From Ichthyophis bannanicus (Eukaryota; Chordata; Amphibia; Gymnophiona; Ichthyophiidae), in contig CM066044.1 in NCBI GenBank assembly GCA_033557465.1, forward strand, positions 189,712,184-189,776,183: a stretch of 64,000 nt of DNA, given 5' to 3'. This document shows positions 44,389-55,532 of this stretch, in pieces. The notes below the pieces were generated by a model, which was not told where the DNA came from, ran no database searches, and saw only the letters and a list, made by a program, of their open reading frames with translations. The translations under genes and the position numbers were made by a program. Position 1 is the first letter of the stretch. Each line of letters starts with the position of its first letter.

Positions 44389-45511
44389 ATGCTTCCTGTA
44401 AATATTCTGCCCATACTACTATATGAATTCACACTACTTGTGCACTCAAAAGCCTCTCTCAGTCTCACTCTGGACTCATACCTACAATACAGGGAAACAG
44501 AAAGACTCCACACTACATGTAACCCATTAAACAATCCACAGAAAAGAGTTCCCTGCAGTCTAGTCATAATTAAGCCTCAATCCCCTGAAAAGGCCAACAC
44601 ATCAACATTCCACCACTTTCAGGAACTAAACTGAAACGCACGGTTGGCTCGTAACAAGAACCACAGAATTTCTGACTACCTTAACGACCACAATTTAGAT
44701 ATGTGTGTCACAGAATCATGGTTCACAGTAGACAACAATGTACTAATCAATCAGTTTAGAGTATCATCATTTACCTTCTACAACTGCTCAAGAGCAACCA
44801 GAAGAGGTGGAGGGGTCTTCATATTAGGAAAAGATCACCTAAAGCTTAGCTGCATTACAGCCAGCTCCACTGACAATCTAGATACACTCACACTTTCAAA
44901 CCAACATCCATAAAGGCTGACAGCCTATCCACTCTTCTCGAGATGACATGAACAAGAATAAGTGGTTCATTCTGTTAGGTGATCTAAACCTTACATCAAC
45001 ATCTGCAAGACAGGCCAACTCCTTCACCGAAGCTATGGAGGCATTGCAATACAAAGAAATCATTAGGGACCCAACCCATGAAAAGGAAGGCATATTAGAT
45101 CTCATCTTCCTACACGATATGCTGAGCCACAGCATCCAGCATCCCCCACAAGTGTATCCAGTACTATGGTCCAATCATAGCATCATATCTTTTACACTAC
45201 CTCAAGGCATTGCCCCAAACCTGGAGAATCCTCTCCACAACACCACATGTAGACTTCAGCTATTTGATAAAGCCCAGTTCCTGACAAGAATCATTCCAGG
45301 ACTAGATACAGACACACCCAACTTCAAGCTACTCATTACCAACTGGAACAAGATAATAACCCCAATTGACCTAGTATCCCAAAATAAGAACAGATCCAGA
45401 AAGTAACCCTGCATTCCATGGTCCACTCAAGATATAAATAACCTAAAGAAAGAGCTTAGAAAGCTAGAGCATAAATGAAGATGCACAAAGGACCTACTCC
45501 ACCAGAAAGCC
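44389..45511 (+). mobile_element. L2-like LINE, endonuclease part
   Basis: Frames at about 44640-44913 and 44948-45406 read as an apurinic-type endonuclease: D-M-C-V-T-E-S-W-F, then S-R-A-T-R-R-G-G-G-V, then W-F-I-L-L-G-D-L-N-L, then D-P-T-H-E-K-E-G-I-L-D-L-I-F. The catalytic G-D-x-N motif is present, as is the T-E-S/T-W motif. A frame break near 44905 separates the two. The element continues at 46463 beyond later insertions. Confidence 0.75.
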
Positions 45512-46291
45512 TAGTTAGAAACATAACGGCAGAAAAAGACCACATGGCCTATCTAGTCTGCCCGTCCATATCAACTACAATAGTCCCCTTTTTACCTTTA
45601 AAAATCCTCTGTGTTTGTCCCATGCATTTTTTGAATTTAGGTGGAGGCCAATTCCAATCGGGGCATGTCTCGGCCGTCCGGATGCCCAAAATATGGATAG
45701 CCCAAATGTGTACCCAATTCTGCACCCGCGGGAGCTAGACATTCCCGCAGGTGCAGAATCGGGGACTTAGGCGTGCTGGACATCCCCCGAATTTGCAGTG
45801 CTGAACGTACATCAACCTCCCCGGATACCCTCCCCATGCTCCTGCTGGAGACCCTGTGCCATTGCATCTCGTCGCCATGCAGGAACGCTGAAAGGCCTGA
45901 CACTGTCCTGCCCTTCTTTCACCACTGCCCAGCCCTTGGCGGGGGCATCCAGGGCCAGGATCGTGCAGCGGGGACTTACCTCTGGCTGCCCTGGGTCTTC
46001 TGCGGGCCTGTGGGCCCCAAGTCCTGCCACGCATGGGATTTAGTCCACCTCCAAGATGGAATATGTCCACCCTCACTCTGCCCACTCTCTGCCTTGTTGC
46101 CACCCCTTCCTGCCCCCATCTGGAGCTCCTTGTACAGAGGCCCTGTGCGTGTGGGGAGCTAAATGCGCAGAATCGGATCCCTGTGAATAGTGGAGGTTGT
46201 ATATCCAAAACAGACATACAGCCCCTCTATTCACGATTCAAAATGACCCCCATACTGTCCTCCTGTCCACCTCCACTGGGAGACTATTCCA
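45512..46291 (-). mobile_element. CR1 LINE 3' tail, interrupted by a DNA element
   Basis: The left part (45512-45640) reads, like 11522-11660, as the end of the minus-strand CR1 subfamily. The right part (46252-46291) continues it with actgtcctcctgtccacctcc ... gggagactattccac, matching 11660-11700. Between them is an unrelated 0.6-kb insertion. The CR1 insertion itself lies inside the L2 element. Confidence 0.75.
45643..46251. mobile_element. Non-autonomous DNA element inside the CR1 tail
   Basis: The ends ggaggccaattccaatcg and, inverted, gggggtcattttgaatcg are imperfect inverted repeats. The element interrupts an otherwise continuous CR1 3' sequence, which fixes its borders to within a few bases. 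Inside is a hairpin at 45717-45759 with 17-bp arms and one mismatch. Frames inside have no known domain. Target duplication is unclear. Confidence 0.6.
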
Positions 46292-46462
46292 CATAGAAAC
46301 ATGACGGCAAAAAAAGACTACATGCCTATCTAAAGCTTGACTAGTATTTCCTTTTTGCCTCTGTACCCACAAGCTTGCCACACAAAGCAGCGGACTCATC
46401 TGGGATTCAAACCCAGGACCTCTCACACCAAAGCAAGAATCATACCCCCAGACCAATGAGCC
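46292..46462 (-). mobile_element. tRNA-Pro-headed SINE with CR1-like 3' tail
   Basis: Read on the minus strand, a 71-nt tRNA-Pro-like sequence (46462-46392) is followed by a body of about 50 nt and then agataggcatgtagtc ... gccgtcatgtttctatg, which matches the 3' end of the CR1 copies at 11522 and 45512. A tRNA head plus the tail of a local LINE is the standard design of a SINE. Only one copy is in the window, so family status is inferred. Confidence 0.65.
46392..46462 (-). tRNA. tRNA-Pro(UGG)-like sequence, probably the SINE head or a pseudogene
   Basis: The minus strand begins ggctcattggtctgggggta (D arm and A box), has the anticodon-arm region cttgctttggtgtgag with TGG, and ends with ggtcctgggtttgaatccc (T arm, B box) and agatgagtcc, which pairs with the 5' ggctcat. 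It differs from a normal vertebrate tRNA-Pro by several transitions and one base missing in the anticodon loop or stem, so it is not likely to be a working tRNA. Confidence 0.65.
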
Positions 46463-46790
46463 ACCAGTGGACAAACAGAACGAATACCAAGCATTAATTA
46501 GCAAAAGCAAGCAAGAATACCACACATACCTCATCATGGGCTCACTTAATCACCCTAGAGAGCTCTTCGATATAACAAAATCACTCACCAGAGATCCCAG
46601 CCAAAGGAGAGAGAACATTAAGTTATGTCCACACGAAATGGTCACTTTCTTCCAAAGCAAACTTAACACAAAAATAAGAGCATGTGTTCTGCAAGAAGTA
46701 ATTACTAGTTCTAGTATGACCCAAAAATGGACCACTTTCAGCCCAGTCTCTGCAGAACAACTGTAAGGGATCATTACCAACCTTAACACA
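46463..46790 (+). mobile_element. L2-like LINE, linker between endonuclease and RT
   Basis: The open frame 46467-46766 contains Q-E-Y-H-T-Y-L-I, then L-F-D-I-T-K-S-L-T and F-F-Q-S-K-L-N-T-K-I, as found between the endonuclease and polymerase of L2 proteins. It continues the element of 44389-45511. The polymerase itself is missing. Confidence 0.65.
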
Positions 46791-46799
46791 TCCACATAC

Positions 46800-47340
46800 T
46801 GCCATTACTGTATATCTTTTTTAAGATGCGGAGTCCCGAATTGCACACAAGGTGTGGTCGCACTCATGGAGCAATACAGAGGCATTACGATATTCTTTGT
46901 TTTATTCTCTATTCCTTTCCTTAATGATTCTTAACATTCTGTTTGCTTTTTTGGTGGTCACCACACACTGAACAGAAAATTTCAACATCCTACCTATGAT
47001 CATACCACATCTAGCTTTCTGTATCAGTCTTTATGATTTAGGTTGTATTAGGGATCCCTATTTGTTTTTGTATAAATGTTATGTGGTTTCTATATCAATT
47101 AACACACCCTCTGCTCCCATGCAGAATCCACTGGCCCAAACCACTACAAGTATTTAATTACCTCTTAAAGGTTTTCAGTGATTAATATTTTATCACACCA
47201 TCATACCATGCAGATATTGTAGCACTTGGCTACCTTCAGTAAGAGAGTTCTTCCTAACATTTAACATAAATCCCATATACTGTCATTTAAACCCATTGAA
47301 ACTGTTCTGGCATCTGAAGGACAATATATTAAGTTTTAAA
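46800..47340 (-). mobile_element. CR1 LINE fragment
   Basis: The minus strand encodes pieces like I-E-N-K-T-K-N-I-V-M-P-L-Y and V-C-N-S-G-L, matching the thumb part of CR1 polymerases (compare M-E-N-K-T-K-D-I-I-M-P-Q-Y at 13060). Degraded. Left and right limits are approximate. Confidence 0.55.
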
Positions 47341-47410
47341 TTAATCATAAAACCTCATTATCTTCCGGGAAGAGGAACTGCCAGTAGTCACTGTCCTAAC
47401 TACAATCCCC

Positions 47411-47690
47411 CAGAGGCATTGGAAAGGGGTGGGCCACATGGGCCTTGGCCACACCAAACCCTCGCTGCCATGATTGCTGGCCTTCCCCTCCTGTCTGCCC
47501 ACAGCAATCCAGAGTGCTGAAATCACAGGAAAGACCCCTCCTGTTTGCTGGCAGAAGACTGGATCCCTGAGGGCAGACAGGAGGGGAAGGCCAATGATCG
47601 CAGCCTCACTCAGTTTGGCTGGCCAAGGGGCAGAGCATACCCTCCCCCCCCCCCCCACACACACACAAAAAGGGCATTCCTCCGCCCCTG
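47411..47690. mobile_element. hAT-type foldback element, 280 bp
   Basis: Ends cagaggcattgg and, inverted, caggggcggagg; flanks caatcccc and caatcctc are an 8-bp target duplication with one mismatch. Arms include an exact 22-bp inverted repeat (47479-47500 and 47571-47592). A C-run and (ca)n lie near the right end. No coding capacity. Confidence 0.65.
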
Positions 47691-48161
47691 CAATCCTCCT
47701 TAATGTATTTTAAGTCTTATCAACTCACTCCTCTTTCTTTTCATTTTCTCAGGCAAAACCAATGCAACACCATCAGCTTCCCCTTAAGGATCATAATATC
47801 TAGTTATCATAATTTTTGCCTCTCCTCCTTTGATACTGTGCAGTCTATTAGACTTTACTATATTCAATTACTGCAAGGAAAATATAACATCATCAAATTT
47901 ATTTATTTGTGGCAAATTCCTCTTTTTCTATGCAGAAAAATAAATGAATTGCCTCTAATGAGAGATGCTAAGAAATCATTAAAGCTGGGGAACACAAACG
48001 TTTAGAAAAATCTGAACAGTTATTTGTTCTTCAAGGTGAAAGTAAACTGGTTCAGCAGCCTCTAAGCAATCAGTTTCTCACTGAATTAGATGTTAAATTT
48101 ATAAACCATATACTGTATAAGATCAAAGAAACTGGTTTCTGTATTTTTAAGTCTTTTACGA

Positions 48162-51100
48162 CAGGCATGTCCAACAGGTAGATCGCGGAGGGGTCAGAGG
48201 TAGATCGCCAGCACCACTTGGTTCCATCTCTCCAGCAGCTCACCCCGTCGCTAGGAGAGAGTTCATGCCGGCAGGTCGTCTGCTGAGGGCTTGTCGCCGC
48301 TGCTTATCCTTTGCCTGTCTTTTTTCCCTGCCTGCGGGAATCTTGCCTGCGGGTGTATTGGGGGCACTTGTAATTTTCGTGCGAATAGTTTGTGGATACC
48401 CCAGGGGGCCGCCGCCCGCAACCTGCGACGAGACGCCACAGGCCCAGCGTCATACCTGCTCTCCTGCCTCTCAGAATCACCCATTCCTGCCCCCATCCCA
48501 ACACCCCTTAGAAGTGTGTTATATACCAGGCGATATCCATTCGTCCGGGCTTTACCTGAATACACCTACCGTATTACAGTAGTTGTGTCGTGTGCTGGTC
48601 GTTGGTCGCTTTATAGTTCGTTTTCATTAAACATTTTTGGGCAGACACAAAAAAGTGTCAAGAATTTGGTGATTTTGGCGGGCTTTTCCAATTTTGTTTT
48701 AACTTGCCAATGCCTTGCCTTCGAATTGGTTCAAACCACTGTGACTTTTGCTTGCCTCTGGAATTTTATTTTGCTTAGCCTTTGCATTGATTCTACACTG
48801 TGTGCAGAATTTATTAAATCGCGTGTGGTGGTATTTGAACTTGTTTGGCGGTTTTTGATTTTATCTGGTTTGCTGGAGAGGTGTTTGAGTTTTTTTGATG
48901 ATTGTTTGGTGATATTTGATATTGGTGCCAGTATGATGAATTCTTATTTTTACTTTTAGAACTGCATGTGTGGTTTTGGCATCTCCAATCCTTGTATTGC
49001 ACATCATCCAGAGGTCTTCAGTTCCTGTTGATCTTTAATACTTTGGAACAGTGACAGTTTTGGACCAGATTCAGTCAGTGTTTATATTAACTTAGCAGAT
49101 TTGGCCTTCTTACATCCAGCCACCCCAGTATAACAAAGATGAGTGTTCCAAAGAAGAGCAAAACCTACCACTTTCATGATGAATGGAAAATGGACTACTT
49201 TTTCATCATGGTGAAAGACCAGTGTTGTTATCTAATTTGTAAAGCCCCAGTATCCTTGCCCAAAAAGGGTAAACTGGAACATAATTATAAGGCTCTGCAT
49301 AGCAATATGTTTGATGCTGATTTTCCACCCAAAGTGAAATTCGTAAACTGAAGCTCAAAGAACTTAAACCGAAATTGGCTACTCAGCAACAGTTGATGGA
49401 GAAGCCAAGGTCACATTTGGTCCATGCAACCATAGCACCCTTCAAGGTCAGCAACCTGATCGCAAAGAAATGCAAACCTTTCATGAAGGAGAATTTGTAA
49501 AAGATTGTTTTCTTGAAGCAGCTGACAATCTTTTTGAAGGATTTAAAAATAAGAAAGAGATCACAGCTGCTATTCAAGATGTACAATTGTCAAGAAACAC
49601 CGTCGTGCGGCGAATAGAAAAGATGTGTGGAGACACAACTGAACAATTGTTGGAGGATGTTTCAAATTGTGTTGCTTTCTCACTCCAACTGGATGAATCT
49701 ACAGACATAAGAGACATAGCCCGGTTACTAGTCTTTATCCGGATGGTTTTTGAGGACTTCATTGTTAAAGAAGAACTACTTGGAATGATTTCTTTAAAAG
49801 GGAGAACTACCGGTCAGGAAATATTCAGTTCTTTCCATTTTTTTGTGACAAAGTGTAATCTTCCATTGCATAGACTTGTTTCCATCACTACTGATGGAGC
49901 AAGAGCAACGACAGGTGAGGTTAACGGTTTCATAGCCCTCTGTAGACAGCATGACGACTTCCCAGATTTCCTTTCTTATCACTGCATCATACACCAGCAA
50001 GTTTTGGCAAGCAAGAGACTCAATACAAAGACTGTCATGGACATCACTTTCAAAATTGTAAATTCAGTTCGTGGAAAATCACTTCAAAGACGGCTTTTCA
50101 GACTTACTTTTGATGAAGGGGTAGTGGAAATCATTTTGCACACAGATGTAAGGTGGCTAAGTAGGCACAAATTTCTGCAAAGATTTTGTGATTTGTTGAA
50201 TGAAATAAGTTGTTTTTTGAAGGAGAGGGGAGATGACCAAGCAGAGATGGAAGATGAGGAGTGGTTATGTGATCTGGCATTTCTCGCTGACTTTACAGGT
50301 GAACTAAGTGATATGAACCTTGAACTACAAGGTAAAAACAAATGCATTGGCGAGATGATGAGTACAGTTTCATCCTACAAGAGCAAATTTGAGCTAATGA
50401 TGACTGACCTTGCAAACAACACTTTTGATCATTTTCCTAATACGCAGGACCATCTGGGACATTATCCAAATTTTGTTTTTCAGAACGAGAAGTATGTGAC
50501 AGAAATCTGTTCTATTATCCAGGAATTCAAAAATAGATTCTGTGACTTCCAAAAAATTGGAACAGTTGTGGAGTACTTGTCATACACATTCAAAGTAGAT
50601 GTGGACATTAAAAAAACTGCAGCTGCTATCAGTAAAAATTACTCATTGAACAAGCCATCTCTTGAAAACAAAATATTAACCCTTAAAAATGACATTTTTC
50701 TCAAGACCCGTGATGAGCAAGAATCGTTTTGGAAGCTAGTGCCTAGAGACAAATTTCCCAACTTGAGAAGATGCAGTGAAGCTGTACACTCCTGTTTCGG
50801 TTCAACTTATTTGTGTGAATCTGCGTTTTCCCATCTGAAAATGACAAAGAGTATACAATGTTTCCAACATGACAGATGAACATCTCCAGGATTCCCCGAG
50901 ACTCGCCCTCACGCAATATTCACCCAACTTCAAAAAGCTGGTGGATGAAATGCAGGCTCAGACGTCTCACTAATGAGCAAGAGCGAAATATTAAAGATTG
51001 TGCAAGATTAGCCTGGATCAATATTTGACCTAAATTTAACACAAATTGCTCAATAAAAGTTAAAGAAAGTGATTAAGACAGTTAAAGAAAGTTATTACTC

Positions 51101-51377
51101 AATAAAACTTTAAGAAAAAATGTACTTTCCATTTCCCCTCGCAGTTCTTACTGGATCTTGTCTGTTTTGGTTTTGCTTAATTTGCTTAACAGCTGATCAC
51201 ATCCAAGTAAATGACTGAAGGTTCATTAAAAATGTGTGTGGGGGGGGAATCCTCCAACTTTATTAGGTTAAAATTTAATTTGAAACTAATTTAATACTTC
51301 ATTTTCATGGTGGTAGATCACCGGCACTTTTGGCCGGAAAAAGTAGATCACGACCTGTTCGAAGTTGGACATGCCTG
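48162..51377 (+). mobile_element. Near-complete hAT transposon with transposase, 3.2 kb
   Basis: Perfect 14-bp terminal inverted repeats caggcatgtccaac and gttggacatgcctg are flanked by the exact 8-bp duplication ttttacga (48154-48161 and 51378-51385). Subterminal gtagatcgc/gtagatcac motifs occur twice near each end and are candidate transposase-binding sites. The transposase gene occupies 49139-50970. Intact ends and duplication show a recent insertion; the gene has a few frameshifts. Confidence 0.9.
49139..50971 (+). pseudogene. hAT transposase (GTF2IRD2/ZBED-like type), frameshifted
   Basis: The N-terminal piece (49139-49351) has F-H-D-E-W ... C-C-Y-L-I-C and a following L-E-H-N-Y-K-A-L-H, a BED-type zinc finger in which one zinc-ligand position looks altered. 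A frameshift near 49335 leads into I-R-K-L-K-L-K-E-L-K-P-K-L, and another near 49480 into the 469-codon frame 49470-50879. That frame has L-Q-L-D-E-S-T-D-I-R-D, T-D-G-A-R-A-T-T-G and H-T-D-V-R-W-L-S-R (catalytic RNase-H-fold blocks), and C-E-S-A-F-S-H-L-K of the hAT dimerisation region. A last shift near 50855 restores T-D-E-H-L ... and the C-terminus at 50971. Similar domesticated proteins exist in mammals. Three small indels make this copy inactive. Confidence 0.85.
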
Positions 51378-51385
51378 TTTTACGA

Positions 51386-51751
51386 GATGGTTAGTTACCG
51401 TACTTCCTAGGAAGAAAAGGTACAAGTGCCTGTAAAACTGCAAACTGATATGCAAAACAGCAGCTTGGAACTTCATGGACATTTTCATAAAATATTACAG
51501 CACAGGCAAGTGATCAGCTGTGGATGTCAAGTTTAGAAGAAAAGCTCTTCAAAATGCAATCAGCCTAACCTCTTATAGTATTACTTTTGTAAATCCCTTG
51601 GCATAGACTGCACGAGAGTGACATGTAACAGGAATCTGGTCTTACTGTCAATATTATCATTCCATTAATTTGCATATAATCTTCACCTTCCCTTCCAGAG
51701 TCCAAATGTGATCATTGATTAGAATTACTGCTAAATACTTCAACATAGCTA
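51386..51751. other. No recognisable feature
   Basis: About 370 bp of ordinary A/T-rich sequence right of the hAT target duplication. Confidence 0.35.
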
Positions 51752-52311
51752 TACTTCCCTATCCTGCTAGACCAGTCCAGACAAGTGGGTTATGCTCCCT
51801 TGCCCGTAGGTGAAGACAGATTTGAGCAACGTTCAGTGAGGTCATCACTAGTTAGATATGCTGGTGCAGCAGTGAGGGATGCCAGTTCCTTTCTGCCTCC
51901 AGCAAGTGGCAAGATATTTGGACTAGTGCAGCAGTGCACAGAGGCTTTTCTCTCCTGGCCCAAACTATGGTGCTGTGGCCTATGTGACTGAGACTTGTAG
52001 GCCCAACCTTGCTTGGAGCTTGGGTATGCCCCTGTTTCCAAGAACCAGTAGCCATCCTGAGTCCAGCACTATTATCCACAGGTTCCAGTACTGTGGGCCT
52101 GAGAGGAGCAGGTGCACCTCATGGGTCCCTAAAAAGGGCTGGTATGTTAGGCCCAGGTCTCCTTTCCATCTTGCTGTTCTTGATCTGCACGCTTTTCGGT
52201 CCTTCCCTTTTTTTCTGTTTTGTTATTTTTCCTCCCATTGATTTGAATGGCTATATTTGGCTCACCTGCTGTTTGAAATAAAGCCGTTCCAAATTTTAAA
52301 AAAAGAAAAAA
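51752..52311. mobile_element. DIRS-like terminal region, possibly retroposed
   Basis: cctgctagaccagtccagacaa at 51761 is nearly the same as the left terminus of DIRS copy 2 at 26777. About 500 bp of non-coding sequence follow, then aaataaag (52277) and an A-rich run at 52298-52317. The A-run suggests a processed transcript end. Family assignment rests on the one shared motif. Confidence 0.4.
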
Positions 52312-52907
52312 AAAAAAGCTTTTGCTTAGCAGCTGGGCTTTCCAGGCCTGTGTGGGCATCTGGAACTTCCCTTCTCAGGTTTCTCTAGTCAGCCCAACAA
52401 ATACAGGAATTCCCTTTTTGCCACACCCTGGCTTCCTTTTCGGCAGGGTTTTTTGTGCTGTCATTTTTCCTTTTTGTCTCTGCAGTGCTCAGTCACATGG
52501 TTCAACGCAACCTGCGACCTCTAGAGTTCTTTTCCTGCAGCTACTTCTTTTTGTCTCTATTGTGACTAGAATGACTAGGGCACCTTTTCTGGCATTTTGG
52601 GACCCTCCATAGGAGGCCCAGAGTCGAATGCTATTTTTGTGGCCCCTGCCACTCCTTTGCTTTTAATTCTGCTGGTGGGTACTGTGGATATCTGAGATGG
52701 CTGCTTAGTTCTGGTTAGTCAGAGTCTGGTGGAGTGGATCTAGCCTCAAGTCCATGGGCCCCCTTTCAACCATATTGAGCTGCAGCTCCTGAAACAGCTC
52801 GCAAGCAGCTTTCAGTCTTTTGAGCTTCCTGGAAACCACTTTTATGGGAGTCCGAGGCTCACGTCTCTCCTATGGGGAACTCAGGGTCCTCAAGTGCCTC
52901 TCTTGTG
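52312..52907. other. Unassigned
   Basis: About 600 bp of coding-like composition without an identifiable domain; perhaps more of an old retroelement. Confidence 0.3.
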
Positions 52908-53224
52908 GACAAGGCCAACTCCAGACTCCGTTTCTTCCACCTTGCTGCACCATAAGCTTGGAATAGACTACCTGAGTCAGTATGTCATGCTCCATCCCTG
53001 GTTCCATTCAAGTCCAGGCTGTCTTTGGATCATGACCCTCTTACTCTGTCTACACTCATATGTATTTTTAATCATTTCCCTTAAGAATGCCCTGGTCCCC
53101 CTGCTCTGTTTGTTTTAGCAGATTGTAAAGTCTGATCAGCAGGGACTATCCTTTATGTGTATTTGTGCAGCACACTGTGAATGCCTAGTAGTGCAATATA
53201 AATGCCAAGTAGTGGTAGTAGTAA
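52908..53224 (+). mobile_element. L2 LINE 3' end
   Basis: A conceptual frame gives A-N-S-R-L-R-F-F-H-L-A-A-P and T-W-like continuation, then the tail block agattgtaaagtctgatcagcagggac and gcctagtagtgcaatataaatgcc with a (gta)n end. Homologous to 31740-32155. Confidence 0.75.
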
Positions 53225-55532
53225 GGGGGTCAAGGTCCCCACTTGGCCTTTGCACTTGTCCTTTCCTCTGGGAGCCCAGAAAGTAAGATTGAAAAGGAAG
53301 GCATGATCCGCTAGGGGAAGGCTCGGATCTCCCTTTCACAAAGTGATCTTTATCTGCCCTTTCAGGATGCTATGGCAGCTCTGCATGTAGTAGATCCTGC
53401 AGTGCACAAGGTATCAAGAGAAAAATCCAAGTTGGGCCCTAAGGTCCTATCTTGGTTGTACTCTTGGGCCCAGGTGAGCAGGTTGAACATCTCAGGCTCC
53501 CTAGGGTGAGGCCCTCCGTAGGAATGTCTTTATGGCTGCTGCCTTAGGCTACAAGGTTGAAAGAAGACCATTTAGACTAGGTGGTGAGGACTCTCTAAGA
53601 CTCAATAAGAATCACTTCCAAGTCCAGGATGGCAGTGATAGCCAGATGATGTCTCTGGTGCTATGCTTGGTCTGCAGATGCTGCCTCTGATCTATGGCTG
53701 GGCAAACTCCCCATAACTGCATCTGCCAATACCCCAATATCCCCCCCCCCAAAGCCCTCCCTTACAGCCTCCCATCATTAAGACTCCCAGTGCCATGGAT
53801 TTGCCTCCTACACCTCCTAAATACCCCCTTGGCCTTTAAAATCTATGGTGTTCCAGCAGCAAGGGGACAGGAGCAGTTCTTCCACACTCCTGTCCCTTCT
53901 CCGGCACCATACAAAAATGGCACTAGTTTTGCAGTACTGCCCCCTAGTGATAAGATGTCAACTTTGAAGCTGGGGGGGAAAAGTGGGGAGGATAGCTCAA
54001 CTGACTAGCCAGGCACCTTAACTGTAGGGGTAAGGGGTACTGTCCTGGGGGAGGTACTGGAAGGGGGCATTCCATTGCTATTATTGGTGCTGCGGATCAG
54101 TAGATCTGCAGTTCTAGCAACCTTAACGATGGGGGAGGACCTGAGCGGGACCACGGGGAGGGCAAATGGAGTATTACCTCAGCATCTGCTGCCAGTCGGC
54201 AATGGCCAGAATGTGGTTCAGAAGCACCTGCGGCAGATAATGCCATCTCTTGAGGTGGCATTATCTGAGATGCAATTGCGGTGATTTAGGCAGCCATCGT
54301 TCAAGCATTGTTGATACAATGGCTGCCTCTGATTGCCACTGCTTTTCCCTACCCTGATCCTGCCTCCCCCCCTCTACCATGCAAAGTGCAGCTATTGCAC
54401 AAAACTGCCTGTGATAGCTGCATTCCGACTGCGTTAGCTGTCTCCACAGCACTTTCTTTCCCGCATTAGTGACACGATGACAGATAACGCCCTTTAATAA
54501 ACATGCCCCATGTGTAAAACAATTTTCAAATATTACATTTATGAGAACGCAGCTTCTCTAATCTCTCTCTTTTAGTAGCCATAAAATGGCATAAGACAGG
54601 AAATTAGCTCAAAGATAAGCTGAGGATAAAAACTGTTCAATTATAAAAATTGCTGAGATAAATCAATTATTGTAAAAATATAAATAAAGCCTCTCAAAAA
54701 AGTGAAAATGTATTTACTGAGTATAAAAATAAAATGTGACTGATAAAACAAATATAATTGTTCATTGTATAAAAGAATTGCCATAAAATATGGGAATATG
54801 GCATATAAAGAGGGTGAAGAAACTATTATGATAATTAAATTGAAAAAATTGCCGGAATGGTGCCAAAAGATACAATGTCCATCATACTGATACTTCAGAA
54901 GACTAATGGCTGCCTTGCATTAATTGCAGCCCAATTGCAAAGACTACTATTTGGTAGAAAAAGGGGAGAGAGGATTTTTAAAAACAGATCGGTATATTTA
55001 AACAACGGTTTCCTGCCAAACTTAAGTGAAAGAAACTCACTGATGTGGTAGAAGTAATAAATAAATGTATTTAAATTATATGTATGGACAAAACATAAAT
55101 ATTCAAACAATTGTCGTGGTGCATTGTGTACATTCACACCAGGATATACAGATACTAATGAAGTCATGTGTCTTAAAATCAACATGTAAAATTACGTGAA
55201 AAAGCTTTCTGAGATTGTAAATTCAAATCACTAAGAAACCGTGATACGAAATACGAGATCTGACATTAACACAGCACTTCAGAAACGAGTTGCCACTGCA
55301 TCATAATAATTACATCCCAACGGTTAAGAACCACTGTTAAATGGAAAAAAAGATTCTTTATATTACAGCCGAACCGGTGTATAGCAAAGTAGAGCTTCCG
55401 GTTACACTTGTTTCTAAAAGCCTTGCTAGTGCAATGATCAACTTTGGCAAGTAAATCTCTAATCCAAATCTTGCAAACCATAAGAATTCAATAATATAAG
55501 CCGGATATGTGAAAATGGTCAATGAAATGAGA
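53225..55532. other. Unassigned; two short hairpins near 54236-54340
   Basis: About 2.3 kb with no confident call. gataatgccatct ... aggtggcattatc (54236-54267) and aggcagccat ... atggctgcct (about 54290-54340) are short inverted repeats and may mark an old foldback element. The section 54480-55500 is A/T-rich. Confidence 0.35.

Noticed and set aside
46392..46462. Functional tRNA-Pro gene
   Set aside because: One base is missing in the anticodon arm, several stem changes are present, and CR1-like tail sequence follows instead of a T-run terminator.
53225..53690. Possible DIRS or gypsy coding remnant
   Set aside because: Coding-like composition but no diagnostic motif in any frame.
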